Positions 1-5,728 of a stretch of 5,728 nt of DNA are shown here, piece after piece. The notes beneath the pieces are model-generated. The model was given only the letters and a program-made list of their open reading frames with translations, did no database searches and was not told the DNA's origin. Positions within the stretch are counted from its first letter, which is position 1. Each line of letters opens with the position of its first letter. Source of the stretch: Desulfobacula sp. (GTDB lineage: Bacteria > Desulfobacterota > Desulfobacteria > Desulfobacterales > Desulfobacteraceae); NCBI GenBank assembly GCA_023139225.1, contig JAGLNZ010000377.1, positions 1 to 5,728 on the forward strand, read 5' to 3'. Position numbers and translations under genes: made by a program.

Positions 1-1005
1 GAATATGGAGAAAAACTCATTGATGTCCTGGGGGATTCTCCTGATCTTGTGTTTGAACTGATTAAAGACCATGGGATTGAATGTGAAGCCCTTCGCAACG
101 GAACCCTTCATTGTGCAGATTCCAAAAAGGGTTTAAAGGCACTTCAGCAGAGGGAAGAACAATGGCTGAAACATGGGGCGCCTGTGCGACTTCTTGGGCA
201 GGATGAGGCTGCAGCCAAGACCGGCAGCAATTCTTTTTATGGAGCGTTGCTGGACAAACGTGCCGGAACCATTCAGCCGCTTGCCTATGCTTACGGACTT
301 GCCAATGCAGCATTGAAGGCCGGGGCGCAATTGTATAACCAATCCCCTGTGGTCGGGTTTGAAAAGACCGGGGATGGATGGAAATTAAACACTCCCACAG
401 GAACACTGACGGCAAATTCAGTAATCATTGCTGTTCCGGCATATCCGGGCCATGCATTTGAATCCAATAAAAAATCCATGGTAAGGATGAATTTCTTCCA
501 GTTTGCCACCCCGCCGCTTTCAAAAGATATTCTAAAGACCGTATTGCCGGAGCGCCAGGGGGCCTGGGACACCAATCTGATCCTGTCTTCCTATCGCCTG
601 GATGCTGCCGGACGACTCATTGTAGGCAGCGTGGGGACTGTGAAAGGCTTTGCCTGGGGCCTGCATGAAAACTGGGTAAAAAGAACCATTTCAAAAACAT
701 TTCCCCAGATTGGAGAACCGCAGCTGGAACATGGTTGGTACGGCACATTCGCCATGACCCCCAACCATATTCCGCGATTTTGTGTGCCGGATAAAAATAT
801 GGCAATGGTCACAAGTTATAATGGCCGGGGTATTGGTCCCGGGACCGTATTTGGAAAACTTCTGGCCGAGTATATAACCGGAGGCTCCCCTGAAGATATT
901 CCATTGCCGATTTCAAAAAATGAACCAGTATGGTCTCGCCGTTTTTGGAATCCTTTTTATGAGACAGGTGCAAAATTATATCATTTTATCCAGCGCAGGA
1001 TTTGA
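1..1005 (+). CDS. FAD-dependent oxidoreductase of the DAO family, C-terminal part (5' end outside window)
   Basis: The reading frame is open from base 1 to the TGA at 1003-1005, giving 334 visible residues, so the gene starts beyond the left edge; the GTG at 49 is just an internal valine. The visible part resembles the D-amino-acid oxidase/glycine oxidase-like fold (PF01266). Around residues 92-110 is a helix of the type that follows the substrate-domain entry (QPLAYAYGLANAALKAG). A beta strand with the typical IIAVPAYP pattern sits near 142-149, WYGTFAMTPNHIPRF near 246-259, and the C-terminal FAD-contacting NGRGIGPG at 274-281. Family members usually have about 400-450 residues, so roughly 100, including the N-terminal GxGxxG dinucleotide-binding loop, are missing from view. 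Such enzymes oxidise amines or amino acids and reduce FAD; the substrate cannot be told here. Relatives include PuuB/OrdL-like proteins. The family call is firm, the exact reaction unknown. Confidence 0.85.
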   Translation, partial: EYGEKLIDVLGDSPDLVFELIKDHGIECEALRNGTLHCADSKKGLKALQQREEQWLKHGAPVRLLGQDEAAAKTGSNSFYGALLDKRAGTIQPLAYAYGLANAALKAGAQLYNQSPVVGFEKTGDGWKLNTPTGTLTANSVIIAVPAYPGHAFESNKKSMVRMNFFQFATPPLSKDILKTVLPERQGAWDTNLILSSYRLDAAGRLIVGSVGTVKGFAWGLHENWVKRTISKTFPQIGEPQLEHGWYGTFAMTPNHIPRFCVPDKNMAMVTSYNGRGIGPGTVFGKLLAEYITGGSPEDIPLPISKNEPVWSRRFWNPFYETGAKLYHFIQRRI

Positions 1006-1030
1006 AAAAGAATATGCCCTAAATTCTATG

Positions 1031-1059
1031 CTGAAAAATTTTATAAAATTTGATATACT
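1031..1059 (+). promoter_or_regulatory. Candidate sigma-70-type promoter with extended -10 for the kinase gene
   Basis: TGATATACT at 1051-1059 fits an extended -10 element: TG, one base, then TATACT at 1054-1059. Seventeen bases upstream, CTGAAA at 1031-1036 matches four of six positions of the TTGACA -35 consensus. Transcription would begin near 1066, about 25 nt before the TTG start codon. The spacer is AT-rich, so chance matches are likely; the call rests on pattern alone. Confidence 0.35.
1036..1051. repeat. AT-only 16-bp perfect palindrome
   Basis: AAATTTTATAAAATTT is identical to its own reverse complement over all 16 bases. It lies 30 bp after the oxidoreductase stop, ends immediately before the larger inverted repeat at 1052-1090, and occupies the spacer region of the candidate kinase promoter. 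It could be a dimeric regulator's binding site, or chance in an AT-rich spacer. As RNA it would form only a weak hairpin, so it is unlikely to be a terminator by itself. Confidence 0.5.
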
Positions 1060-1090
1060 CCAAAAGTTATAAATTTTTTTGGAGTATATC
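1052..1090 (+). promoter_or_regulatory. Perfect 14-bp inverted repeat covering the kinase ribosome-binding site
   Basis: The left arm GATATACTCCAAAA at 1052-1065 is the exact reverse complement of the right arm TTTTGGAGTATATC at 1077-1090, with an 11-base loop between them (1066-1076). The right arm contains the GGAG Shine-Dalgarno (1081-1084) and ends at the base before the TTG start at 1091. In RNA that contains both arms, the ribosome-binding site would be paired. No U-run follows the stem on the + strand, so it does not look like an intrinsic terminator for the oxidoreductase. As DNA it could equally be an operator, since the left arm covers the candidate -10. The symmetry is certain; the function is inferred. 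Confidence 0.7.
1081..1084 (+). promoter_or_regulatory. Ribosome-binding site (GGAG) that fixes the kinase start at TTG 1091
   Basis: GGAG is followed by six bases and then TTG at 1091, an ideal spacing. The other in-frame TTG, at 1079, has only A/T bases upstream and would place GGAG inside the coding region. An in-frame TAA at 1070 rules out starts further upstream apart from ATT at 1073. There is no in-frame ATG before the second membrane helix. Confidence 0.7.
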
Positions 1091-3667
1091 TTGGAAGCAT
1101 TAAACTGGTCCTTTATATATGGTTTTTTTTCTTTTGTCGCAGGATTTGTATCTGCATCGATTGCCATATACCTGTCTCCCCACTGGAAGCATAAAAGCAT
1201 AAGACTATTAATGCTTTTAATGGTTGCTGTTTCCGTATGGTCTCTGGCCTATGGAATGGAACTTATCAGTCCAAACCTGGTGATAAAGCTTTGGTGGGTT
1301 AAAATTGAATATTTTGGAGCTGTTTGGGTCGGGGTCCTGCTTTTTAGTTTTATTTTAACGATTACATGGAAAAAATGGCAGTTGAACACAACAGGATATG
1401 TTTTGTTAAGCATTGTTCCGGTTATTGTCATTATCCTGGTATTAACAAATAGCGATCATCATCTGATGTGGAGCATAGCCTGGCTGGATCTGGGCGGCAG
1501 GGCACCTGCTGTGGCTTACACCAGGGAACCCGGATTCTGGGGCTATGTGGTTTTTGCCTATATATTGTTATTCTCAGCAACTATTATTTTAATACATGCC
1601 CTGATATCAGCCCGGGGAATTTTTAGAAAACAATTGGCCGCAGTGATGGTCGGAGTTGCGGTTCCCTGGCTTTCCAATATCCTGTATCTATTTGGTTTTG
1701 AAGGATTGAAATACTTAGACCTGACACCGGCTTCCTTTACGATCAGCGGCATCGCTTTTTCATGGGGGTTGATGCGATATGAAATGTTGAGCCTGATTCC
1801 TTTAGCCAATAAAGTTGTACTGGACAGTATGGGTGATCCGGTCATTGCATTGGATATGAATGACCGGATTTTAGACATGAATAAAACTGCCCATGCCATA
1901 TTTAAAATAAAACCATTTACCCTGGCCAACAATGCGTTGAAAGATATCTTTCCTGTACTTTATAAGCAGGTTGCAAAGTACAGGCAGCATCACCCGGTTG
2001 AGATTGAAACATCATTTGCTGTCAATACATTGCCAAGGCAATGGAACCTGCGGATTTTTCCTTTGTTAAACAGGAAAGATAAACATATTGGCTGGCTGAT
2101 TATTCTTAGGGATATTACAGACCGTAAAAATGCTGAAAATGCTGTTAAAGAGAGTGAAAAAATTCATAGAATAATGCTGGAAGCCTCTCCTAATCCGATC
2201 GTGTATTATAATGAAATAGGTGAGGTAACCTATCTTAATCCCGCATTTACCAGGGTGTTTGGCTGGAGTATAGATGAACTTTTTGGAAAAAGGATTGATT
2301 TTGTTCCAGAGGGAAACTGGGCGGAAACAAAAAAAGCATTACAAAAAACATTTGATCAGCCCGGAGGTAATTATGATTTTATCTCCCGCAGGTATACAAA
2401 AACCAAAGAAATCCTTGATGTCAGCATTAACTCTGCGTTGTACCGTGCAAAAGACGGAAGTTCCACCAGCATGGTGGTCAATATTACGGATATTACCAAA
2501 ATCAAGAAGATTGAGCATGAACTGAGGAACACAAAGAATTTTATCAGGAGTATTATTAACTCAATGCCCTCCATTTTAATCGGTGTAAATTCAGAAGGGA
2601 TTATTACACAATGGAATGCCGAAGCCCAGCGGTTAACCGGAATTCTTGCAGATCAGGCTGAGGGAAGTTTTCTCAAAGATGTTTTTCCTCAGCTTTCAGG
2701 CCATATATCCAATGTAAGGCAAACCATAGAAAAACAAAAGATTAGAAAGGAAACAAAGGTTACTTTAACACTAGGCAGTAAGATGATTCTGACGGATATT
2801 ACAGTCTATCCGATTTTATCACAGATAGTTCAGGGAGCCGTCATCCGGGTAGATGATATTAGTGATCGGGTCAGGATTGAAGAAATGATGGTGCAATCTG
2901 AAAAAATGTTATCCGTTGGCGGCCTTGCTGCAGGTATGGCCCATGAGATCAATAATCCGCTTGCCGGCATCCTTCAAAATATTCAGGTCATCCGAAACCG
3001 TTTGACCAAGGATATGCCGGCAAATATAAAGGCTGCCAAGGAGTGCAAAGTTAACCTTGAAGATATTAAAGCCTATATGGAAAAAAGAAATATTTTTTCC
3101 ATGATGGAACTTGCGACATCATCAGGTCATCAGGCCGCTCGGATTGTTGAAAACATGCTGTCATTCAGCCGGAAAAGCGATGGCCGTAAATCAACACACT
3201 ATCTCCACGACCTCATGGAAACCACCATTGAACTGGTTAGAAATGATTATCGCATGAAAAAACAATATGATTTCCGTAACATTGAAATCGTAAAGGAATA
3301 CCAGGAAAATATTCCGCCAATCCCATGTGAGAAAAGTGAAATTCAACAGGTATTTTTAAATATTTTAAAAAATGGAGCCGAGGCCATGGCAGATGCAGAT
3401 GTCTTGTCCCCGAAAATTATTATTAGATATTTCCGGGAAGAGGATCTGGTGGTGTTTGAGATAGAGGATAATGGTCCGGGTATTGATCGAGAAGTAAAGA
3501 AACGAATATTTGAGCCCTTTTTTACCACCAAGGAGGTGGGTATCGGTACAGGATTGGGGTTGTCGGTTTCATATTTTATAATTGCAGAAAATCATGATGG
3601 CATGATGTCGGTTGAATCAGCTCCCGGCAAAGGAACAACCTTTGTGATAAAACTTCCTTTCAGATAG
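1091..3667 (+). CDS. Membrane sensor histidine kinase: 7TM - three PAS - HisKA - HATPase
   Basis: This is a sensor kinase expected to autophosphorylate a histidine with ATP and pass the phosphate to a response regulator not seen here. With the TTG start at 1091 it has 858 residues. Residues about 4-235 form seven hydrophobic helices matching the HisKA_7TM-type N-terminal sensor. Three PAS-like domains follow at about 242-346, 357-474 and 482-596; the first two end in the usual D-I-T-D motif and the third in D-D-I-S-D. The H-box AHEINNPL puts the phosphoacceptor at His618. ATPase motifs are the N-box with Asn761, DNGPGI from Asp793, FEPFFTTK at 807-814 and GTGLGLS at 819-825. All key residues are intact, so it should be active. 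The dimerisation domain is about 25 residues longer than usual between its helices. The ligand is unknown; separate promoters on both sides are possible. The TTG start and hairpin-covered ribosome site suggest low or controlled translation. The family call is very secure. Confidence 0.93.
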   Translation: MEALNWSFIYGFFSFVAGFVSASIAIYLSPHWKHKSIRLLMLLMVAVSVWSLAYGMELISPNLVIKLWWVKIEYFGAVWVGVLLFSFILTITWKKWQLNTTGYVLLSIVPVIVIILVLTNSDHHLMWSIAWLDLGGRAPAVAYTREPGFWGYVVFAYILLFSATIILIHALISARGIFRKQLAAVMVGVAVPWLSNILYLFGFEGLKYLDLTPASFTISGIAFSWGLMRYEMLSLIPLANKVVLDSMGDPVIALDMNDRILDMNKTAHAIFKIKPFTLANNALKDIFPVLYKQVAKYRQHHPVEIETSFAVNTLPRQWNLRIFPLLNRKDKHIGWLIILRDITDRKNAENAVKESEKIHRIMLEASPNPIVYYNEIGEVTYLNPAFTRVFGWSIDELFGKRIDFVPEGNWAETKKALQKTFDQPGGNYDFISRRYTKTKEILDVSINSALYRAKDGSSTSMVVNITDITKIKKIEHELRNTKNFIRSIINSMPSILIGVNSEGIITQWNAEAQRLTGILADQAEGSFLKDVFPQLSGHISNVRQTIEKQKIRKETKVTLTLGSKMILTDITVYPILSQIVQGAVIRVDDISDRVRIEEMMVQSEKMLSVGGLAAGMAHEINNPLAGILQNIQVIRNRLTKDMPANIKAAKECKVNLEDIKAYMEKRNIFSMMELATSSGHQAARIVENMLSFSRKSDGRKSTHYLHDLMETTIELVRNDYRMKKQYDFRNIEIVKEYQENIPPIPCEKSEIQQVFLNILKNGAEAMADADVLSPKIIIRYFREEDLVVFEIEDNGPGIDREVKKRIFEPFFTTKEVGIGTGLGLSVSYFIIAENHDGMMSVESAPGKGTTFVIKLPFR

Positions 3668-3698
3668 ATAAAAAATACTCTTTAGTTTTAATTTAGAT

Positions 3699-3707
3699 TG
3701 ATATACT
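3699..3707 (+). promoter_or_regulatory. Candidate extended -10 promoter for the channel-HDOD gene pair
   Basis: TGATATACT repeats exactly the nine bases of the candidate extended -10 upstream of the kinase; the shared block is TTGATATACT (1050-1059 and 3698-3707). I see no good -35 at 16-18 bp upstream, but extended -10 promoters can do without one. Transcription would start near 3714, about 54 nt ahead of the channel start codon. Weak evidence on its own, helped by the recurrence. Confidence 0.3.
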
Positions 3708-3750
3708 ATAACCGGTGCATTATTTGTATCGGTTATACAAGTCTTTATTT
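3707..3750 (+). terminator. Possible intrinsic terminator (or operator) after the kinase gene
   Basis: An inverted repeat pairs TATAACCGGTGCA (3707-3719) with TGTATCGGTTATA (3725-3737): 11 Watson-Crick and two G-U pairs around a five-base TTATT loop. It is followed after a short gap by the T-rich run TCTTTATTTT at 3742-3751, which fits a modest Rho-independent terminator for the kinase transcript. The U-tract is interrupted and set back a few bases, so efficiency may be low. The core TATAACCG/CGGTTATA symmetry could instead be a protein-binding site, since it abuts the candidate -10 of the next gene. Confidence 0.45.
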
Positions 3751-3767
3751 TATAAAAAGATGGCGGC

Positions 3768-4856
3768 ATGGACAAAGAAAAAAACAGTTTATCCAAAGAA
3801 GAAGTAATTTCTTTAAAATCCAGGTGGAACGAAAATCCTGATGCAGGGGAACCCGCTTTAACCCTTATGGTCAGACGGCTGAAAGCCGAATGCAAAAAAA
3901 ATAATTCAAAACGGCCTTTACGACTTGATTTAAGAGGAATTACCTTGCTGAATGAAGACCTTTCAGGTCTTGATTTATCAGGATATGACCTGTCCTATGC
4001 CAATCTTAACCAATCTGATTTAACCGGAACGGTTTTAAGTTATTCAAAATTTCACAGGGCAAGCCTTGAGCAGACTATTCTTGATGAATGTGAGTTTATA
4101 GGGTCTGATTTAAGCTATGCAAGCCTGAATGAGTGCAGCGCGAAAAGGTGCGGGTTTGGTGGAGCAGATCTTTCCTTTGCAAGTATGATCAATGCAGATT
4201 TAAGTAATGCCACCTTAAGCCGGTCAAAATTAGTTCATGCAGATCTGAGAGCTTCCAATTTAGAGAAAGCGCGGCTTTCAGAAGTAGATTTGTCATGGGC
4301 AATCTTTACACGGGCTAAGCTTTTGGAAAGTGATTTAAAGCAAAGCAACGTCAAAGAGACAAATTTTGAACTGGCTGATATGCAGGGCTGCCGGATGCTG
4401 GGGATTAAAAATTTCAAAAAAGCCCGGTGGATTGGTGCTGATATCAGGGGATTGGACTTAAGGGGAGCCTTTCTTGTCAGACGCTATATTGCTGATGAGA
4501 ATTATTTGTATGAATTTCAGACCAGTTCGCGTTTTCACAGGGCCGTATATTTACTGTGGTGGGCCTCTTCTGATTGCGGCAGAAGCCTTCTTAGATGGTT
4601 TGTATGGCTGCTTTGCGTTACTTTGATTTTTGCAGGTATCTATACACAGGTAGACATAGATTTTGGTGCACATGTGACTGTCTTTTCACCCATATATTTC
4701 AGTTTTGTTACATTGACCACCCTGGGATACGGGGATGCCGTTCCTGCATCCTTAACCGCACAGATTTTTGTGACATTGCAGGCCATTACAGGTTATATGG
4801 GGCTGGGGGGACTTTTAAGTATTTTAGGCAATAAAATGGCCCGGCGGGCAGAATAA
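3768..4856 (+). CDS. Pentapeptide-repeat protein fused to a two-TM potassium-channel pore
   Basis: This 362-residue protein is probably an inner-membrane K+ channel carrying a cytoplasmic right-handed beta-helix. Residues 1-50 are charged and soluble. Residues 51-210 are 32 pentapeptide repeats in one unbroken register, each ending in L, F, M or V except Ala125; at four quintets per turn that is eight coils. Residues 211-274 form a linker with WWASSDCGRSLLRW, a pattern I associate with this channel class. A first membrane helix lies at about 275-293, a pore helix at 306-317, the selectivity filter TLGYGD at 318-323, and a second helix at about 329-353. This matches Ion_trans_2 (PF07885). No RCK or cyclic-nucleotide domain follows, so any gating must come from the N-terminal part. 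The start at 3768 is the only plausible one because of an in-frame TAA at 3753, though its ribosome site is weak. K+ selectivity is inferred from GYGD; the physiological role is unknown. Confidence 0.9.
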   Translation: MDKEKNSLSKEEVISLKSRWNENPDAGEPALTLMVRRLKAECKKNNSKRPLRLDLRGITLLNEDLSGLDLSGYDLSYANLNQSDLTGTVLSYSKFHRASLEQTILDECEFIGSDLSYASLNECSAKRCGFGGADLSFASMINADLSNATLSRSKLVHADLRASNLEKARLSEVDLSWAIFTRAKLLESDLKQSNVKETNFELADMQGCRMLGIKNFKKARWIGADIRGLDLRGAFLVRRYIADENYLYEFQTSSRFHRAVYLLWWASSDCGRSLLRWFVWLLCVTLIFAGIYTQVDIDFGAHVTVFSPIYFSFVTLTTLGYGDAVPASLTAQIFVTLQAITGYMGLGGLLSILGNKMARRAE

Positions 4857-4863
4857 ATTAAAC

Positions 4864-4867
4864 AGGA
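4864..4867 (+). promoter_or_regulatory. Ribosome-binding site (AGGA) of the HDOD gene
   Basis: AGGA is six bases from the ATG at 4874 and lies within the 17-bp gap after the channel stop codon. That leaves no space for a separate promoter in the gap and supports cotranscription. Confidence 0.65.
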
Positions 4868-4873
4868 TGGTAT

Positions 4874-5725
4874 ATGTTTTCATTTTTTAAAAACAAGGTT
4901 GATCCAAAAGCAAAATTAAAAAAAATATTAAAGGGATATCAGCTTCCCTCTTTTCCGGCAGTGATATTGCAGATATTACAAAAAATCAGAAGCCCGTATT
5001 CGTCTGCTTCGGATATAGCACAATCTCTTTCCCTTGATCCCGGTCTTTCCGTACGCCTTTTAGGTATTGCTAATTCTGCTGCATTTTCACCCATTAATAA
5101 AGTTGAGAACTTAACCCAGGCCATTGCCCTTGTAGGGATGTCACAACTGGAATCTCTGGTTTTGGGGGTCGGTGTTGCCAAGGGCATTCCAAAGCAGACG
5201 TGCCAGTGGCATGATCCGGCAGAGTTCTGGCTGACATCTGCAAGACGGGCAATACTGGCCAATGAGCTTGCCCAGATCCTCTGCCCTGCAAAAGAATCAG
5301 AATGTTTTACAGCAGCTTTTCTCCAGGATATGGCCCTGCCGTTTCTTGCCTGTCATCGAAGTGAAGATTATGATCCGATTTTGAAAAAATGGCATATTGA
5401 AGGAGGTGATCTTGCTCAATTGGAGCGGGAGGTCTTAGAATGGGACCATGCAGAAGTTGCCACATGGATCTGCAGCGAGTGGGGACTTCCTGAAAATATT
5501 GCGCTTGCCATAAAGAATCATCACAACATGAATGCCGGCATCGATCATGAAGCTTTAGGGCCCATCAGACTGGTTTCAATATTAAGGGAAGATGATTCAA
5601 ATAACGGATTGGATGAAATGATCGCCAAGGCCGAGGGTGTTTATAATATTTCCGAAGAAAAAATGCAGTCAATTATTGAACCCGGTTTTGAGAAGGCCAA
5701 AGACCTTGCCCGAATGATCATATAG
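4874..5725 (+). CDS. HDOD-domain signalling protein
   Basis: This 283-residue cytosolic protein has no signal peptide or membrane helix. A short basic N-terminus (about 1-20) leads into an HDOD domain (PF08668) covering about 20-220. Recognisable parts are LPSFPAVILQILQ at 24-36, the S-x-D-P-G-L-S-V-R-L-L motif at 53-63 followed by ANSAAF at 66-71, and ALVGMSQLESLVLG at 85-98. At the place where true HD phosphohydrolases have the metal-binding His-Asp, it reads QD (151-152, within AFLQDMALP). Later come DHAEVATWI at 191-199, WGLPENIALAIKNHH at 203-217. Loss of the HD pair is typical of HDOD proteins, which act as non-enzymatic regulators or scaffolds in stress, motility and nucleotide signalling. 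The C-terminal 65 residues contain no separate output domain I recognise. It starts 17 bp after the channel gene, so both are likely made from one transcript. The family is clear; the specific role is not. Confidence 0.92.
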   Translation: MFSFFKNKVDPKAKLKKILKGYQLPSFPAVILQILQKIRSPYSSASDIAQSLSLDPGLSVRLLGIANSAAFSPINKVENLTQAIALVGMSQLESLVLGVGVAKGIPKQTCQWHDPAEFWLTSARRAILANELAQILCPAKESECFTAAFLQDMALPFLACHRSEDYDPILKKWHIEGGDLAQLEREVLEWDHAEVATWICSEWGLPENIALAIKNHHNMNAGIDHEALGPIRLVSILREDDSNNGLDEMIAKAEGVYNISEEKMQSIIEPGFEKAKDLARMII

Positions 5726-5728
5726 TTT

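Noticed and set aside
62..415. 117-residue open frame on the minus strand within the oxidoreductase
   Set aside because: The protein is low-information and antisense to a clear DAO-family gene, so it is a shadow frame.
1079..1081. TTG at 1079 as the kinase start (862 residues)
   Set aside because: It has no ribosome-binding site upstream and would put the well-spaced GGAG inside the coding region; TTG at 1091 fits far better.
1052..1090. Inverted repeat as an intrinsic terminator of the oxidoreductase
   Set aside because: The stem is AT-rich and is followed by TTGGAAGC with no U-run.
1558..1932. 124-residue open frame on the minus strand within the kinase gene
   Set aside because: It is antisense to conserved membrane and PAS coding sequence and shows no recognisable domain.
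2274..2525. 83-residue + strand frame inside the kinase
   Set aside because: It overlaps the second PAS domain in another frame and its composition does not look like a real protein.
3530..3537. AGGAGGTG inside the kinase gene
   Set aside because: It lies in the ATPase-domain coding sequence just after the F-box, and no protein-like frame follows it.
4595..4834. 79-residue + strand frame over the channel pore region
   Set aside because: It is a frame-shifted reading of the conserved TLGYGD pore coding sequence with no family signature.
5400..5411. AAGGAGGTGATC, a full-length match to the anti-Shine-Dalgarno, inside the HDOD gene
   Set aside because: It encodes E-G-G-D in the HDOD frame, and the nearby out-of-frame TTG at 5413 reaches a stop after eight codons. 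It is not a hidden gene start.

Overview
The window looks like ordinary chromosome from a moderately AT-rich Gram-negative bacterium. All four genes lie on the + strand, with no RNA gene, CRISPR array, insertion sequence or phage gene visible. A many-domain 7TM/PAS histidine kinase with an 'AHEINNPL' H-box, close to an HDOD protein, is typical of sulfate-reducing Desulfobacterota (Desulfobacteraceae-like). That placement is an inference from protein style, not from a marker gene.

Layout: (1) 1-1005 is the 3' part of an FAD-dependent amine/amino-acid oxidoreductase cut by the left edge. (2) 1006-1090 is an 85-bp spacer holding an AT-only 16-bp palindrome, a candidate extended -10 promoter, and a perfect 14-bp inverted repeat whose right arm carries the kinase's Shine-Dalgarno. 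(3) 1091-3667 encodes an 858-residue membrane sensor histidine kinase with a TTG start (7TM - PAS - PAS - PAS - HisKA - HATPase). (4) 3668-3767 is a 100-bp spacer with a 13-bp hairpin and a second copy of the TTGATATACT sequence found in the first spacer. (5) 3768-4856 encodes a pentapeptide-repeat protein fused to a two-helix potassium-channel pore. (6) 4874-5725 encodes an HDOD-domain signalling protein, 17 bp after the channel gene and so probably cotranscribed with it. No gene-free stretch exceeds 300 bp.

The last three genes read as a signalling and membrane-response neighbourhood: a membrane sensor, an ion channel with a cytoplasmic beta-helix, and a non-enzymatic HDOD regulator. No response regulator is in view, so the kinase's partner is unknown. 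The two items most worth a second look are the hairpin that could mask the kinase ribosome-binding site only in transcripts reading through from upstream, and the unusually regular 32-quintet pentapeptide solenoid joined to a TLGYGD channel pore. I see no clear evidence of a wholly new system.
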